NCBI RefSeq assembly: GCF_036898095.1
Contig: NC_090726.1
Location: 42,237,645-42,301,644 of the forward strand
Direction of reading: 5' to 3'
Origin: Palaemon carinicauda
Lineage: Eukaryota > Arthropoda > Malacostraca > Decapoda > Palaemonidae
DNA: 64,000 nucleotides
The position numbers and the translations under genes were made by a program. Positions 1 through 10,040 of this stretch are shown here, piece by piece; position 1 is the first letter of the stretch, and each line of letters starts with the position of its first letter. A model generated the notes under the pieces. The model was given only the letters and a program-made list of their open reading frames with translations, searched no databases and was not told the DNA's origin.

Positions 1-587
1 TGTAATCACAAGAACTGTTAATGGTATCAGAAGCCAATTTGAGTACGTCATTAAGGAACCAGGTCACCGGGGTAGGACGAGTAACCGGTTTCAGTCTGGC
101 ACAAGCTTTCGGAATTGAAGCTAACAAAGAGTCGGTTAAGTCTATGTTAAAACCCACTAGGAAGATCTTTTTCAGAGCCGATTTAATAGTGGTGATAGTA
201 TTGGCCGCCAGACCTGATTCTAATAAAGATCTAAAGAAAGTGACTGTAAGGTTCAAGTTCATACAGTTCACGTCTGAGTCTATTAAAAATTTTGCCAACT
301 TTTTAACTGCAGAGTCATACTGGCGGATGGTGGAATCCCGTTTATCCGATTCTAGGAACAAGGTGTTTTGAGGATCAATATTGGCACCATGCATAGCCGC
401 AAACTTCATAAAGTCCATAAAGTTAGGGCGCTCTGAATGTTTGAGAAAGCGTACACAACGCGTGTTTGTACTATCTGAGACAGAACCGGATTGGGTATCG
501 GGTGAGGGTATAGTCTCAACTCTCGCAGGAGAGGATACCAGTTGCTCTTGGGCCAGTTGGGTGCGACCAAGGCTACTTGTCCCTTGA
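1..587 (-). CDS. Element A tyrosine recombinase, N-terminal part (partial)
   Basis: An open minus-strand frame runs off the left edge of the window. It overlaps the 3' end of the RT ORF (stop at 406) in another frame, as in the other DIRS copies here. The visible protein has a Ser/Thr/Pro-rich stretch, then a helical region (RPNFMDFMKFAAM, TIRQYDSAVKKLAKFL, ALKKIFLVGFNIDL) that fits the SAM-like core-binding domain of phage-integrase-type recombinases. The catalytic R-H-R-Y domain lies outside the window, so activity cannot be judged. The exact start is not resolved. Confidence 0.65.
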
Positions 588-2544
588 AGGATCTCAGTTT
601 GTCTAGAACTTTCAGCAAAAGATTCACCGGGGGAAAGAGATAAATCTTTTCCCAGGTGTCCCAATTCTGTGACATGGCGTCTGTGGCGTAAGCCTGAGGG
701 TCTAGATTGGGAGCCACATATACTCTCAATTTGTGGTTGGATTCCGTGGCGAAGAGGTCCACTTGGAGACCGGGAACCTGAGAGAGAATCCACCGAAATG
801 ACTTTAGATCGAGTGACCATTCCGATTCTAGAGGGGAGGTCCGGGACAGGGCGTCTGCCACTACATTCCGGACTCCCGCCAGGTGGACAGCTGAAAGATG
901 CCAACGGTTCAAGGCTGCTAGGGAGAATATGGCTACTAGAACATGGTTCAGAGGCCCTGACTTTGACCCGCCTCTGTTGAGGCAGCGGACCACCACTTCG
1001 CTGTCGAGGACCAGACGAAGGTGTTGTTTCTTGGGAAGAGTGAGACGTTTCAGGGTTAGAAGAACTGCCATGGCCTCTAGCACATTGATGTGAAATTGGC
1101 GGAACAAGGGAGTCCAAAGACCTTGAACTTTCTTGAGCTGAGAATAGCCGCCCCAACCTGATAAGGATGCGTCCGTGTGAATGATTAATTTCGGAGGCGG
1201 AAATCGAAGGGGAACTGACTTTGACAGACTGTTTGCTCTTGTCCAAGGAAGAAGTCTTTCCCGTAGAATGGGAGGAAGGCGGACTTTCCTGTCCCGGAGC
1301 TTCCGGTTCGCCCTCGAACGCCAGACACGATTGATATCTTTCAATTTTGCCTTCAGAAGAAGATCCGTCACTGAGGCAAACTGAAGGGACCCCAGAATCC
1401 TCTCTTGGAGTCGTCTGGAACTTACTTTGTCTTTGAGAAAGCGTTTGGTGTTCCTTGCAATCTCTAACCTCTTGGGTCTGGGAAGACACAGAGTATGAGA
1501 TATAAGATCCCATTGCAGGCCGAGCCATTGGAACTTCGATTTTGGAAGAAGACGGGACTTCTTGAAGTTGATCTGGAAGCCTAGAGATTGAAGATAATGG
1601 ATGACTTTGTGAGTGGCTTTTAGGCAATTTTGGGAGGTGTCTGACCAAATGAGCCAGTCGTCCAGATAGGCTACTACTTGAATCCCTTGATTCCTGAGTT
1701 CCTGAACAGCGACTTCTGCTAGCTTTGTGAAGATCCTTGGGGCGATGTTGAGCCCGAAAGGCATCACCTTGAAGGAGTAACTTTTGTCCCCTAAGCGAAA
1801 GCCTAGGTACGGACGGAAGTGTCTCGCTATCGGGACGTGATAATAGGCGTCTGTAAGATCGATAGAGGTGGTGACGGCCCCACGGGGAAGTAAGGTCCGC
1901 ACCTGCGAGACGGTAAGCATTCGAAACTTGTCGCATTGAATGGACAAGTTGAGAAGGGATAGGTCTAGAATCACTCTTCTCTTGTCTGAATCCTTCTTCG
2001 GGACACTGAACAGCCGACCTTGAAACTTCAGGTGTTTCGTTTCTTGTATGGCGTTCTTTTGTAAAAGATCCTGGACAAATTCGACCAGGTCCGGAGTGGA
2101 ATGTTGACGAAATTTGTTCGGAGGAGGAGGTCCTTGAATCCAACTCCACCCCAGTCCCTTGGAGATGATACTGAACGCCCAGGGACTGAACCTCCATTTG
2201 TTGCGGAAGGCATAGAGCCTCCCCCCTACCTGCTGCACCTCAGTATTGGTTTGAGGAGTTGCCTCCACGTCCGCCTCGGAAGTTCTTTCCTCTGCGAAAG
2301 GCTCTTCCCCTGCCTTTGTTCTGGTTAGAACCACGGTGGTAGCCTCTACCTCTACCATAACTCTGGGAAGAGCTATGAGCCTCATACGACTGGTTAAAGG
2401 CAGGAGAAGTGGCGGAGGCACCAGAAAGCTGGCTCTTAGGAAGCAGAACGGTGACATAGTCGTCCGAAGGAGCCTGAGAGGTGGAAGGCTGTGCCGGGGC
2501 AACAGGAGATGGGGGAAGAGGCAGCCGGAAAATGGACGAACCAC
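406..2544 (-). CDS. Element A reverse transcriptase / RNase H / methyltransferase-like polyprotein
   Basis: This is a 712-residue open frame. Reverse transcriptase of the DIRS1 type is shown by RRVILDLSLLN, TSIDLTDAYYHVPI, MPFGLNIAPRIFTKL and the catalytic VAYLDDW box near residue 295. RNase H follows (IHTDASLSGWGGY, NVLEAMAVLLTLKRL, LVLDSEVVVRCLN, RNVVADALSR). A Dam-like domain ends the protein (LQVDLFATESNHKL, YLFPPVNLLLKVL, VALVAPNWP). Its start overlaps the end of gag in a different frame by about 305 nt. The first ~100 residues may not be translated, so the real start could be lower. The role is copying element RNA into DNA. Confidence 0.85.
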   Translation of the reverse strand: MVRPFSGCLFPHLLLPRHSLPPLRLLRTTMSPFCFLRASFLVPPPLLLPLTSRMRLIALPRVMVEVEATTVVLTRTKAGEEPFAEERTSEADVEATPQTNTEVQQVGGRLYAFRNKWRFSPWAFSIISKGLGWSWIQGPPPPNKFRQHSTPDLVEFVQDLLQKNAIQETKHLKFQGRLFSVPKKDSDKRRVILDLSLLNLSIQCDKFRMLTVSQVRTLLPRGAVTTSIDLTDAYYHVPIARHFRPYLGFRLGDKSYSFKVMPFGLNIAPRIFTKLAEVAVQELRNQGIQVVAYLDDWLIWSDTSQNCLKATHKVIHYLQSLGFQINFKKSRLLPKSKFQWLGLQWDLISHTLCLPRPKRLEIARNTKRFLKDKVSSRRLQERILGSLQFASVTDLLLKAKLKDINRVWRSRANRKLRDRKVRLPPILRERLLPWTRANSLSKSVPLRFPPPKLIIHTDASLSGWGGYSQLKKVQGLWTPLFRQFHINVLEAMAVLLTLKRLTLPKKQHLRLVLDSEVVVRCLNRGGSKSGPLNHVLVAIFSLAALNRWHLSAVHLAGVRNVVADALSRTSPLESEWSLDLKSFRWILSQVPGLQVDLFATESNHKLRVYVAPNLDPQAYATDAMSQNWDTWEKIYLFPPVNLLLKVLDKLRSFKGQVALVAPNWPKSNWYPLLRELRLYPHPIPNPVLSQIVQTRVVYAFSNIQSALTLWTL

Positions 2545-4612
2545 TCTGCTGTTGCCTGAACTGAGTGGAGGTATATGGACGGAGCTTCTTCCTACCCCGG
2601 GCTTGGTAATTTGCAGGGTCAGATTTACGTTTAGGAGTCAAACCCCAACGGGCTTTAAGGCTCTGGTTGACTCTAGTGGCCTCCGCCAAGACTTCCTCTA
2701 CAAGGTCCTCAGGGAAGAGGTTTGAACCCCAACAGGAGGACCGGATCAGCTTATTAGGTTCATGCCTAATAGTCGCCTCTGCCAGGACATGTTTGCGACA
2801 CCTGCGTTTAGCAGTAGCGAAGTCATACAGGTCATAGTATAATGACTGCAACGTAGCCTTGTTCAGAGATTTAAAAATACTCTCAGTATCGTAAGTCAAG
2901 GCTATCGACTCCGTGGAAGTGGCCAGGTTCAGAGTACGGCCAACGCGTAGGCGGGAATCATACTCCTGTTTAATGAGGGATTCCGGGAGACGGGGAAGCC
3001 GCTCACTAAACATTACTGAAGCACAGTCTGCTGCTAGCTTTCCAGAGGTAAATGTGGTATGGACGTTGTCCCAACACTCAATGCCTGAAGGAAGAAGGAG
3101 GGAGATTGGATCCACCTCTCGGATGGGAGGCAAGGGCTTCTCCTCCAGAGCATATTGGAAGGCAAGCTCTGCTACCTTATTGACACATGGAGTCACGGTG
3201 TTTTTGTCCATTAGGAACATTGTGAAGGAGCTCTTATAAGGCGTCAACATAGTGTTGGTGCAGCCGATGTCATTCAGAAATCTGGCCCACACAGATTGGG
3301 CTTGCTCTTTTGGGAAGATAACTGTCTCCTTGGGGACCTTGTCTAACCGAACCAAAGCTTCCTCGGTAAGCCTGGCATAACCATGAAATGGAAATGCCAG
3401 ACCAGGAGGAAAGAATTCAAAGTCCTCTAGGGGACGAGTACCAAGACCCTCCAAAGTTAACATTCCGTCTGAGAACGGGGAATGAAGAGCCATACGCCAA
3501 GGGTTGTTTTTGGCAAACGGCGGGAGCTTAGAGGCATCCGGGATGAGAGAGCTTTGGACTCGCTCCGGAGCACCTTGCTCTAATGCCCCAAGTCTCTGAC
3601 CGATGTTAGAGAACATCGTGTCCATCTTAGACTGCATCTCTGATACCAACTTAGCCTGCATCTCCGATACGATGCGAAGCATGGCTGATTCGGAAAGGCC
3701 CGGGCTAGCAGCAGGTGTGGCGGAATGAACTCCCGGGTCGCGAGACTTAGAGGAGGAGCCAGAAGCCTTAGATGACAGGTTTGTATTCTGTTTAGAACCA
3801 TGAGAAGCCTTATGAGGCTTACGAACTTTAGGTAAGGTTCTAGACTTATTCTTGGGGGGAACCGGGTGTGATCGTTGGGACGAATCACGGTCCCCAGAAA
3901 AACCATGAAAGGAAGAGCGATCAGATGAAGAAGAAAGAGAGGGGCTGAGGATAGGAATCTCAGCGCCGGAAACACCTGCCTCACTTACCACCCTACCTGT
4001 ATCTGGATCATCCAATAACATGGGTTCCACGTCAAGGTTCATGGAGGCAACATTGTCTTCTAGATCTCCGGGGGCGTCCGACGGATCCTGCTCTGGATCA
4101 ATAAACCCCGCTATGGTGGCATCAATGTGGGCAATGATGGGAGCTGCAACATGCCTAGCCACAGCGGCTGAAGACTTGGCGTTGGGGTAAATCAAGGAAC
4201 AGTAGTCCTCGGAGAGGACGTACGGCCGCTTGGACTTCACGTTCCGGGCAAAACCACCAACCCACACTTTCAGTGTGGCCCGAGCCGCAGACTTTTGCTC
4301 CGGGGATGCCTGAAATAATAGTGGGAATTAAAAGGGGAGGCTCCCAGTGGTCCTTCAAGACCATAGATATCTTACTAAATAGTGTATGTATGCCAAAAAA
4401 GGTAAGATAAATAAGAAGGCAACATAGCCAACGGGACTCACCGAGTCAGATCCAAGGGTGGTAACGAGGTCAAAACAGACCACACAGTTATCCGGGTGCC
4501 ATACCACGACATCCTCCAGCTGCACTCCGCAGAGGGCGTGAGACCGACAGACGGTATGGCCGCAGGGCTGATGTAGAACCGCTGCACAGGCCGTCGTCTG
4601 ACAATGCACCAT
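2240..4612 (-). CDS. Element A Gag-like protein, two exons
   Basis: Exon 1 is 4612-4442 (57 codons) and exon 2 is 4309-2240. Joined in phase 0 they give about 746 residues. Exon 1 carries a Cys/His array (C4, C9, C17, C22, C28, H39, C43, C46) suited to zinc binding. Exon 2 has Ser-rich low-complexity sequence and a helical SEMQAKLVSEMQSKMD stretch. A central conserved part follows (FNDIGCTNTMLTPYKSS with neighbours), and the Gly/Arg-rich tail (GRGRGYHRG, GRAFRRGKNFRGGRGG) is typical of nucleic-acid-binding Gag ends. There are no internal stops. The role as capsid and RNA-binding protein is inferred from position and composition. Confidence 0.7.
4310..4441 (-). other. Spliceosomal intron in element A gag
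   Basis: On the minus strand the donor reads TCG|GTGAGTCCC at 4441. The acceptor reads TTCCCACTATTATTTCAG|GCA ending at 4310. The intron is 132 bp and phase 0. It joins the Cys-rich exon 1 to an upstream extension of exon 2 that has no stop. Unspliced reading of exon 1 continues only 28 residues into hydrophobic sequence before a stop. The signals are strong but unproven without RNA data. Confidence 0.6.
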
Positions 4613-4636
4613 CTATAAAAAGAATAGTACATGAGA

Positions 4637-4760
4637 AACTGTAATTCTCTTAAGTAGGGGCGGGTCCGGAGGACCCGGGCCTAACATAAGCCTAACACAA
4701 GATTAGGGCTTAACTGTAATATTCTTAAGTAGGGGCGGGTCCGGAGGACCCGGCCTAAAC
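4637..4760. repeat. Two-copy direct repeat in element A leader
   Basis: A segment containing TCTTAAGTAGGGGCGGGTCC followed by GGAGGACCCGG occurs at about 4650-4680 and again at about 4724-4753. Each copy contains the short palindrome GGGTCCGGAGGACCC. It lies just upstream of exon 1 of gag, so it belongs to the element leader. Confidence 0.6.
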
Positions 4761-6126
4761 ATAAGTCTAGCTTCAGACTAAAGTATAGCCATCCATTCCG
4801 GTCGAGCCGGGAGTATAAAAAAGGATGCAACAACAAAAAATTAAGACACATGGTGTCTGATTTCCCGGGGCGAGGCTAAGCCCCGGGCCGGGAAATAAAA
4901 GTATCCAAAACCAATTCGTATAGGAACTCCGGGGTAGTGATCTGTCATATAATCATCATAGGAACTGTTATAAATTAATAGGGGGGCGGAACTGTAGATA
5001 AGAACCGCCAACCGAACCCAGAGGGTTTCATATAACATAAACCAGTGTGATAAGTGAATATAAAATAGGGTGCACCGGGATCCAACTCTGTTGACCGGTG
5101 GCCAACCAGACTAGACAGAGCCGAACCCGCCGGGACACCCGGAGGACAAAGTCCATAAACACTGAACTACCCCCTCTACAAGGAGGGAAGGCAACGGTCC
5201 CCTAGGGGAGGGGGGGAGAGAAGCCTAGCCGCCCACCTAGCGAGAGGGGGAGCATGGGGGAGGATCACGTGATACGGAGCAGCAGGGCTACCAACTGACG
5301 ATCCCCAACCAGACAGATCAAACGGAGTAATAGCACAATATTCATTATAATAGTAATAGCGCTGATAATATAAAATAAACACATAAAAATTTTGGCAAGG
5401 CATGCAACATAATAATTAAATCACAAAAGACACACCTGATGGCTTAAAAAATAACATTGCCGCCTAGCACGAAGGTCGGCAGCCATAACGATACGTAAAT
5501 GATATCGGCCCAAAAATTGAACCACGAGGGTTCTAAACGCTAAATAATGAATATCCATAATAACAAATAAAATTTAATAATAAAAATAATACATATAGTA
5601 ACACCGCGAGTGAAACTAAAAGCTCTCAAAACAGGAGTACCAACTGTAAATGGAATCAAGCAAGATCGGTATGAACGAAAAGAATAAACTCCTATAATTC
5701 AAATATTAAACGATCTAGGTTGCTCAAAACACAGCAAAACACAGCTTGGTACTTAACTTAGACGGTGTCTCCAGGGAAACCGACGAAGAAGCCATAATCC
5801 AAAGAAAATAAGTGAAAAAACGAGAGCACAACAAAAAAGCGGGTTACACACAAGACGTGCTAAAAGGAGTTGGGTTCTGAGCGGATACATTGTTAGTAGT
5901 ACCGAGTGAGGTTGAACGGCTCTCCTCTATTGGGGTTTCTGTCGTGGATGAATCTAAATAGTGCGGGACCTCTGGATTATACGCCCAATTTTATACCGAC
6001 ACCAATAGGTGAGCGAGCTAGTTAACCTAGCACTCCTTTACATTTTTTCTCTGGTATATTTAGCAGTAAATTACCTAAGAATAAGTGCTAAATGGAGCTT
6101 ATTCACTGGGCGGCACAGGTTCGAGC
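4761..6126 (-). other. Probable 5' leader of element A; no gene seen
   Basis: No ORF with a recognisable product was found. GC-rich palindromic pieces occur at 4860-4895 (CCCGGGGCGAGGC paired with GCCCCGGGCCGGG). A B-box-like string GGTTCGAGCCC lies near 6118, but no convincing A box accompanies it. The matching 3' terminal repeat of element A is outside the window, so the 5' end cannot be fixed. Confidence 0.4.
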
Positions 6127-6330
6127 CCAGAAAAGCCTTTTTATAGTTTATATATGACATAACTGTTTTGATGTTGCTATTGTTTTTAGTATGATTTATT
6201 GTTGATTTGTTCTCATCATTTATTTATTTCCTTATTTCCTTTTTCTCACTGGGCCCTTGGGCTTATAGCATCTTGCTTTTCCAACTAATTTAGGGTTGTA
6301 GCTTGGCTAGTAATAATAATAATATACCAG
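6127..6330 (+). repeat. 3' tail of the TAA-tailed SINE/LINE family
   Basis: It carries the shared tail seen many times in the window: tttttatagtttatatatga, then tcactgggcc, cttatagcatcttgcttttc and gggttgtagcttggctag, ending in (TAA)n at about 6309-6325. This is a 5'-truncated copy. Confidence 0.75.
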
Positions 6331-7224
6331 AGGTTTGGTGGAAGAGGATGCCTTTGATAGATGGCACTGGAGAAGTCCTGGCAGGCAACCAACCCCTTAA
6401 TGGTGGGAAAAAAGAAGACCCCTTTAAAATGTAGCTCTTTTGTAAGCGTGCCACGTTGAAATTCATAAAAAAAAAAAAAAAAACTCTGGTCATGAATGCA
6501 AATACATAAAAAAAAATCCGACCATAGAGTATAAAAATACAGAATAAGTGACGCAAGAAAGGCAGTTGGGTTCAAGAAAAAAAAAAAAAAGGGAAGAGGA
6601 TTCTATCGTCAAAGGAGGTCACAAACTCCCCTTTATTAAAGTGAAGTTTGGTACTGAAATAAAAAAAGAAGTTGACTTTGCGGAAATGAACTGTGTATTG
6701 TAAGAAGAATATGATGGGGGAAAGCTCGGGAGTTATGTATTTCTAATTGAAATACAGTGCTGCATCAGGCATAAAATTCAATGAGTTCTAGATTACAGAT
6801 ATAATGTTGGCAGTGACTATATAAAAAATGTACTAAAGTCAGCTTGAGGATACATTTATCTTGTCCAATTAAGCCTTGGGGAGAGACATATGGCATTTTT
6901 AACATCTTTACATACCTAATCTCAAAAGATACACTTACTACGACATCATTGACAGATACCGAATGCAGGAAGCAAGGTGAATATGACTCTGACATAATAG
7001 ATGGAAACATTAGACCGAAGCTGCTTCACACAACTCTGCAATTAACTACAACCCTTAGTAGCAGTGAGCCAGTAGGATGCATTCCCTGATAAGCAACTAG
7101 AGATACCATTGCCCAGAAGCACTGTTAAGAGATATGGAGCAACAGTTAATTCAAGGCTGCCATATCCCTTCTTGCCGATCATCTCAGCACCTTCACTAGT
7201 ATATACTTTTGGACTCACAAGAGC
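6331..7224. other. Mostly unassigned; remnant of a LINE ORF end near 6335-6400
   Basis: At 6340-6397 the plus strand reads EDAFDRWHWRS then GRQPTP and a stop. This resembles the last residues of many LINE ORF2 proteins. Poly-A runs follow at 6469-6484, 6508-6516 and 6578-6590. A minus-strand open stretch of about 58 codons (7230-7050) was not recognised. No other gene was seen. Confidence 0.35.
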
Positions 7225-7535
7225 TTAACCCTTTTACCCCTAATGCTATTTGAAACTTTCCAACCCTTAACCCCGAGCCGGTTTTCTTTTTCAAGCACGT
7301 TTTGCAATATTTTATTTTTTTAGATTGCACTGACAGCCTTAATTTTCATCATAGAGAGGTCAGGTTGGTTTCATTATTTTGGAAAATGCCTGAAGTTTCT
7401 CATAAAGTTATCAAAAATATGCAAAAAAAAATGCAAATAGCAGTTTTTTGCAAGGACGTACCAGTATGTCCATGGGGGTTAAGGGACGAGTTTTGTGAAA
7501 CATACCAGTACATCCATTGGGGGTAGAAGGGTTAA
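7225..7535. mobile_element. piggyBac-like MITE, copy 1
   Basis: A 311-bp element bounded by TTAA on both sides. The terminal inverted repeats read TTAACCCTTTTACCCC and GGGGGTAGAAGGGTTAA. Ends starting CCC inside a TTAA target fit non-autonomous piggyBac-type elements, which is family knowledge. The interior has no ORF of note. It contains the motif GACGTACCAGTATGTCC near its right end. Two other copies lie at 7925 (split) and 16580. Confidence 0.75.
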
Positions 7536-7924
7536 GAATTGTTGCCAAGTCATTTTCCTACATAAGTCTCTTACTTTACAGGACAAGAGGATATAAGAAG
7601 TAATGTTGAGGCAGTGAATGATGATAGTTCAAATAAGACCAGTGAATAAGAAAGAGTAGTAGGTTGGCAAAGACATCAATCACTCATTGAGATATTACCC
7701 CAAAAGGAAATGGTGCCCTTCTAAGATTGACCAGACATCCCGGGGTGGGACCATTTTCTGATTTTGGTCGACACGTGCATTGAATAGTCTGGTGTATTCT
7801 ATACAATCCCACTATAGTTCTCTACACATTTGACAACACTAAATACACTACATTTTTCCTTTTCATATCTCATTTAAATTCCAATCCCTTTAGTTATACT
7901 GCGAAACCCTCAAGATTTTTTTTC
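7536..7924 (+). repeat. Diverged 5' part of the TAA-tailed SINE
   Basis: From about 7663 (ggttggcaaagacatcaatc, then cattgagatatta) to 7860 the sequence follows the 5' portion of the repeat at 38355-38560 with many differences. The remainder of the interval shows nothing recognisable. Confidence 0.45.
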
Positions 7925-8133
7925 TTAACCCTTTTACCCCCAGGATATTTGGAATTATCCAACCCTTAACCCCCAGGGGTTATTTTTTTTCAAGCACATT
8001 TTTGCAGTCTATTTTTTTTAAATTGCTCTACCAGCCTTAATTTTCGTCATAGAGAGGTCAGGTTAGTCTCATTCTCTTGGAAAATGCCTGAAGTTTCTTA
8101 AAAAAAATTATGAAAAATATGCAAAAAAAATGC
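7925..8133. mobile_element. piggyBac-like MITE copy 2, left part (split by element B)
   Basis: It begins TTAACCCTTTTACCCCC and follows copy 1 and copy 3 up to the string AAAAAAAATGC at 8133, where DIRS element B starts. The right part of the same MITE resumes at 14667. Confidence 0.8.
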
Positions 8134-8326
8134 TATTTTCATTAGTAAAATAAATTTTTGAATATACTTACCCGGTGATCATATAGCTGTCAGCTCTGCT
8201 GCCCGACAGAAAAAACCTACGGGCGGAATACGCCAGCGATCGCTATACAGGTGGGGGTGTACATCAACAGCGCCATCTGTCGAGCAGGTACTCAAGTACT
8301 CGATGTCAACACAGAACCAATTTTCT
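8134..8326 (-). repeat. Element B 3' inverted terminal repeat
   Basis: It starts TATTTTCATTAGTAAAATAA and contains ACCCGGTGATCATATAGCTG and CGCCAGCGATCGCTATACAG. From about 8169 it is the reverse complement of 14488-14650. Confidence 0.9.
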
Positions 8327-8377
8327 CCTCGGTCCACTGGGTCTCTATTGGGGAGGAAGGGTGGGTCCTTTAATTTA

Positions 8378-8466
8378 TGATCACCGGGTAAGTATATTCA
8401 AAAATTTATTTTACTAATGAAAATAACATTTTTCAATATTAAACTTACCCGGTGATCATATAGCTG
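8378..8466 (-). repeat. Element B internal complementary region
   Basis: The left half (8378-8428) is the reverse complement of the element's outermost 3' end (8134-8190). The right half (8429-8466) is complementary to the outermost 5' end (14630-14666). The two halves abut without a gap, giving the sequence of the circular junction. This is the DIRS hallmark thought to template ligation of the ends. Confidence 0.88.
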
Positions 8467-8867
8467 ATTCACACCCAGGGGGGTGGGTAGAGAACAGCAT
8501 ATATGTTAACATTAAGAGCTAAGTATTCCGTATTTCATTTTAGCAGTTATTCAAAATAACAAACATAAAATTAATAAGTACCTGGTAAGGAAGTCGACTT
8601 GAACAATTACTCTGCCTTTTTAAGTACGTCTTCCTTACTGAGCCTCGCGATCCTCACAGGATGCTGAGCGACTCCTAGGAGCTGAAGTATGAAGGGTTGC
8701 AACCCATACTAAAGGACCTCATCAAAACCTCTAATCTAGGCGCTTCTCAAGAAAGAATTTGACCACCCGCCAAATCAACCAGGATGCGAAAGGCTTCTTA
8801 GCCTTCCGGACAACCCAAAAACAACAATAAAAAGCATTTCAAGAGAAAGATTAAAAAGGTTATGGAA

Positions 8868-10040
8868 TTAGGGGAATGTAGTGGTTGAGCCCTCACCCAC
8901 TACTGCACTCGCTGCTACGAATGGTCCCAGGGTGTAGCAGTTCTCGTAAAGAGACTGGACATCTTTAAGGTAAAATGATGCGAACACTGACTTGCTTCTC
9001 CAATAGGTTGCATCCATTACACTCTGCAGAGATCTGTTTTGTTTGAAGGCCACTGAAGTTGCGACAGCTCTAACTTCATGTGTCCTTACCTTCAGCAAAG
9101 CATGGTCCTCCTCATTCAGATGGGAATGAGCTTCTCGAATTAAAAGTCTGATATAATAAGAAACTGCATTCTTCGACATTGGTAAAGAAGGTTTCTTAAT
9201 AGCGCACCATAAAGCTTCTGATTGTCCACGTAATGGCTTAGTCCGTTTCAAATAGTACTTACGAGCTCTTACCGGGCATAGTACTCTTTCTTGTTCATTT
9301 CCAACCAAATTAGCAAGGCTTGGAATATCGAACGATTTGGGCCAAGGATGAGAAGGAAGTTCGTTTTTGGCTAAAAAACCAAGCTGTAAGGAACATGTAG
9401 CCGTTTCAGATGTAAATCCAATGTTCCTGCTGAAGGCGTGTATCTCACTGACTCTTTTAGCTGTTGCTAAGCAGACGAGGAAAAGAGTTTTCAAAGTGAG
9501 ATCTTTTAAAGAGGCTGATTGAAGTGGTTCGAACCTTGCTGACATAAGGAACCTTAGTACCACGTCTAAGTTCCAACCTGGTGTGGCCAACCGACGCTCC
9601 TTCGAGGTCTCAAAAGACTTAAGGAGGTCCTGTAGATCTTTGTTGTTGGAAAGATCTAAGCCTCTGTGACGGAAGACTGCTGCCAACATGCTCCTGTAAC
9701 CCTTGATCGTGGGAGCTGAAAGGGATCTTTCCTTCCTTAGGTATAAAAGGAAGTCAGCTATCTGAGTTACAGAGGTACTGGTTGAGGATACTGATTTAGA
9801 CTTGCACCAGCTTCGGAAGACTTCCCACTTCGACTGGTAGACTTTGAGAGTGGATGTCCTCCTAGCTCTAGCAATCGCTCTGGCTGCCTCCTTCGAAAAG
9901 CCTCTAGCTCTCGAGAGTCTTTCGATAGTCTGAAGGCAGTCAGACGAAGAGCGTGGAGGCTTGGGTGTACCTTCTTTACATGCGGCTGACGCAGAAGGTC
10001 CACTCTTAGAGGAAGTGTTCTGGGAACGTCTACTAGCCAT
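8868..10040 (-). CDS. Element B tyrosine recombinase
   Basis: It is 390 residues from the ATG at 10040 (MASRRSQ), the position conserved in C and E. An N-terminal core-binding domain (SKWEVFRSWCKS, LSAPTIKGYRSMLAAVFRH) is followed by the catalytic domain. That domain has the first Arg in ATAKRVSEIHAF, the HxxR box in RTHEVRAVATSVAF and the nucleophile Tyr in FASFYLKDV. The complete R-H-R-Y set suggests an active enzyme, although the element's other genes are broken. Its start overlaps the end of the RT frame. The frame stays open upstream to 11516, which is probably a shadow of RT. Confidence 0.9.
   Translation of the reverse strand: MASRRSQNTSSKSGPSASAACKEGTPKPPRSSSDCLQTIERLSRARGFSKEAARAIARARRTSTLKVYQSKWEVFRSWCKSKSVSSTSTSVTQIADFLLYLRKERSLSAPTIKGYRSMLAAVFRHRGLDLSNNKDLQDLLKSFETSKERRLATPGWNLDVVLRFLMSARFEPLQSASLKDLTLKTLFLVCLATAKRVSEIHAFSRNIGFTSETATCSLQLGFLAKNELPSHPWPKSFDIPSLANLVGNEQERVLCPVRARKYYLKRTKPLRGQSEALWCAIKKPSLPMSKNAVSYYIRLLIREAHSHLNEEDHALLKVRTHEVRAVATSVAFKQNRSLQSVMDATYWRSKSVFASFYLKDVQSLYENCYTLGPFVAASAVVGEGSTTTFP

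Larger units (their letters stand above)
1..4612 (-). mobile_element. DIRS-like YR retrotransposon A (family 1), 3' end outside window
   Basis: Reading on the minus strand, a spliced gag, an RT/RNase H/methyltransferase-like ORF and the start of a tyrosine recombinase follow each other with overlaps. That is the DIRS order of genes. The recombinase C-terminus and the 3' terminal repeats lie left of position 1, so the terminal repeats cannot be paired. The 5' boundary is uncertain: leader-like sequence continues to about 6126, where a LINE/SINE tail begins. The proteins resemble families 2 and 3 only at motif level, so this is a separate lineage. No stop interrupts gag or RT, so the visible part looks young. 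Confidence 0.85.

Noticed and set aside
6060..6126. tRNA or SINE head suggested by GGTTCGAGCCC
   Set aside because: Only the B box is convincing; no A box at the right distance.
7050..7230. Unrecognised minus-strand exon of about 58 codons
   Set aside because: No homology, weak splice context and length within chance expectation. Not listed as a gene.
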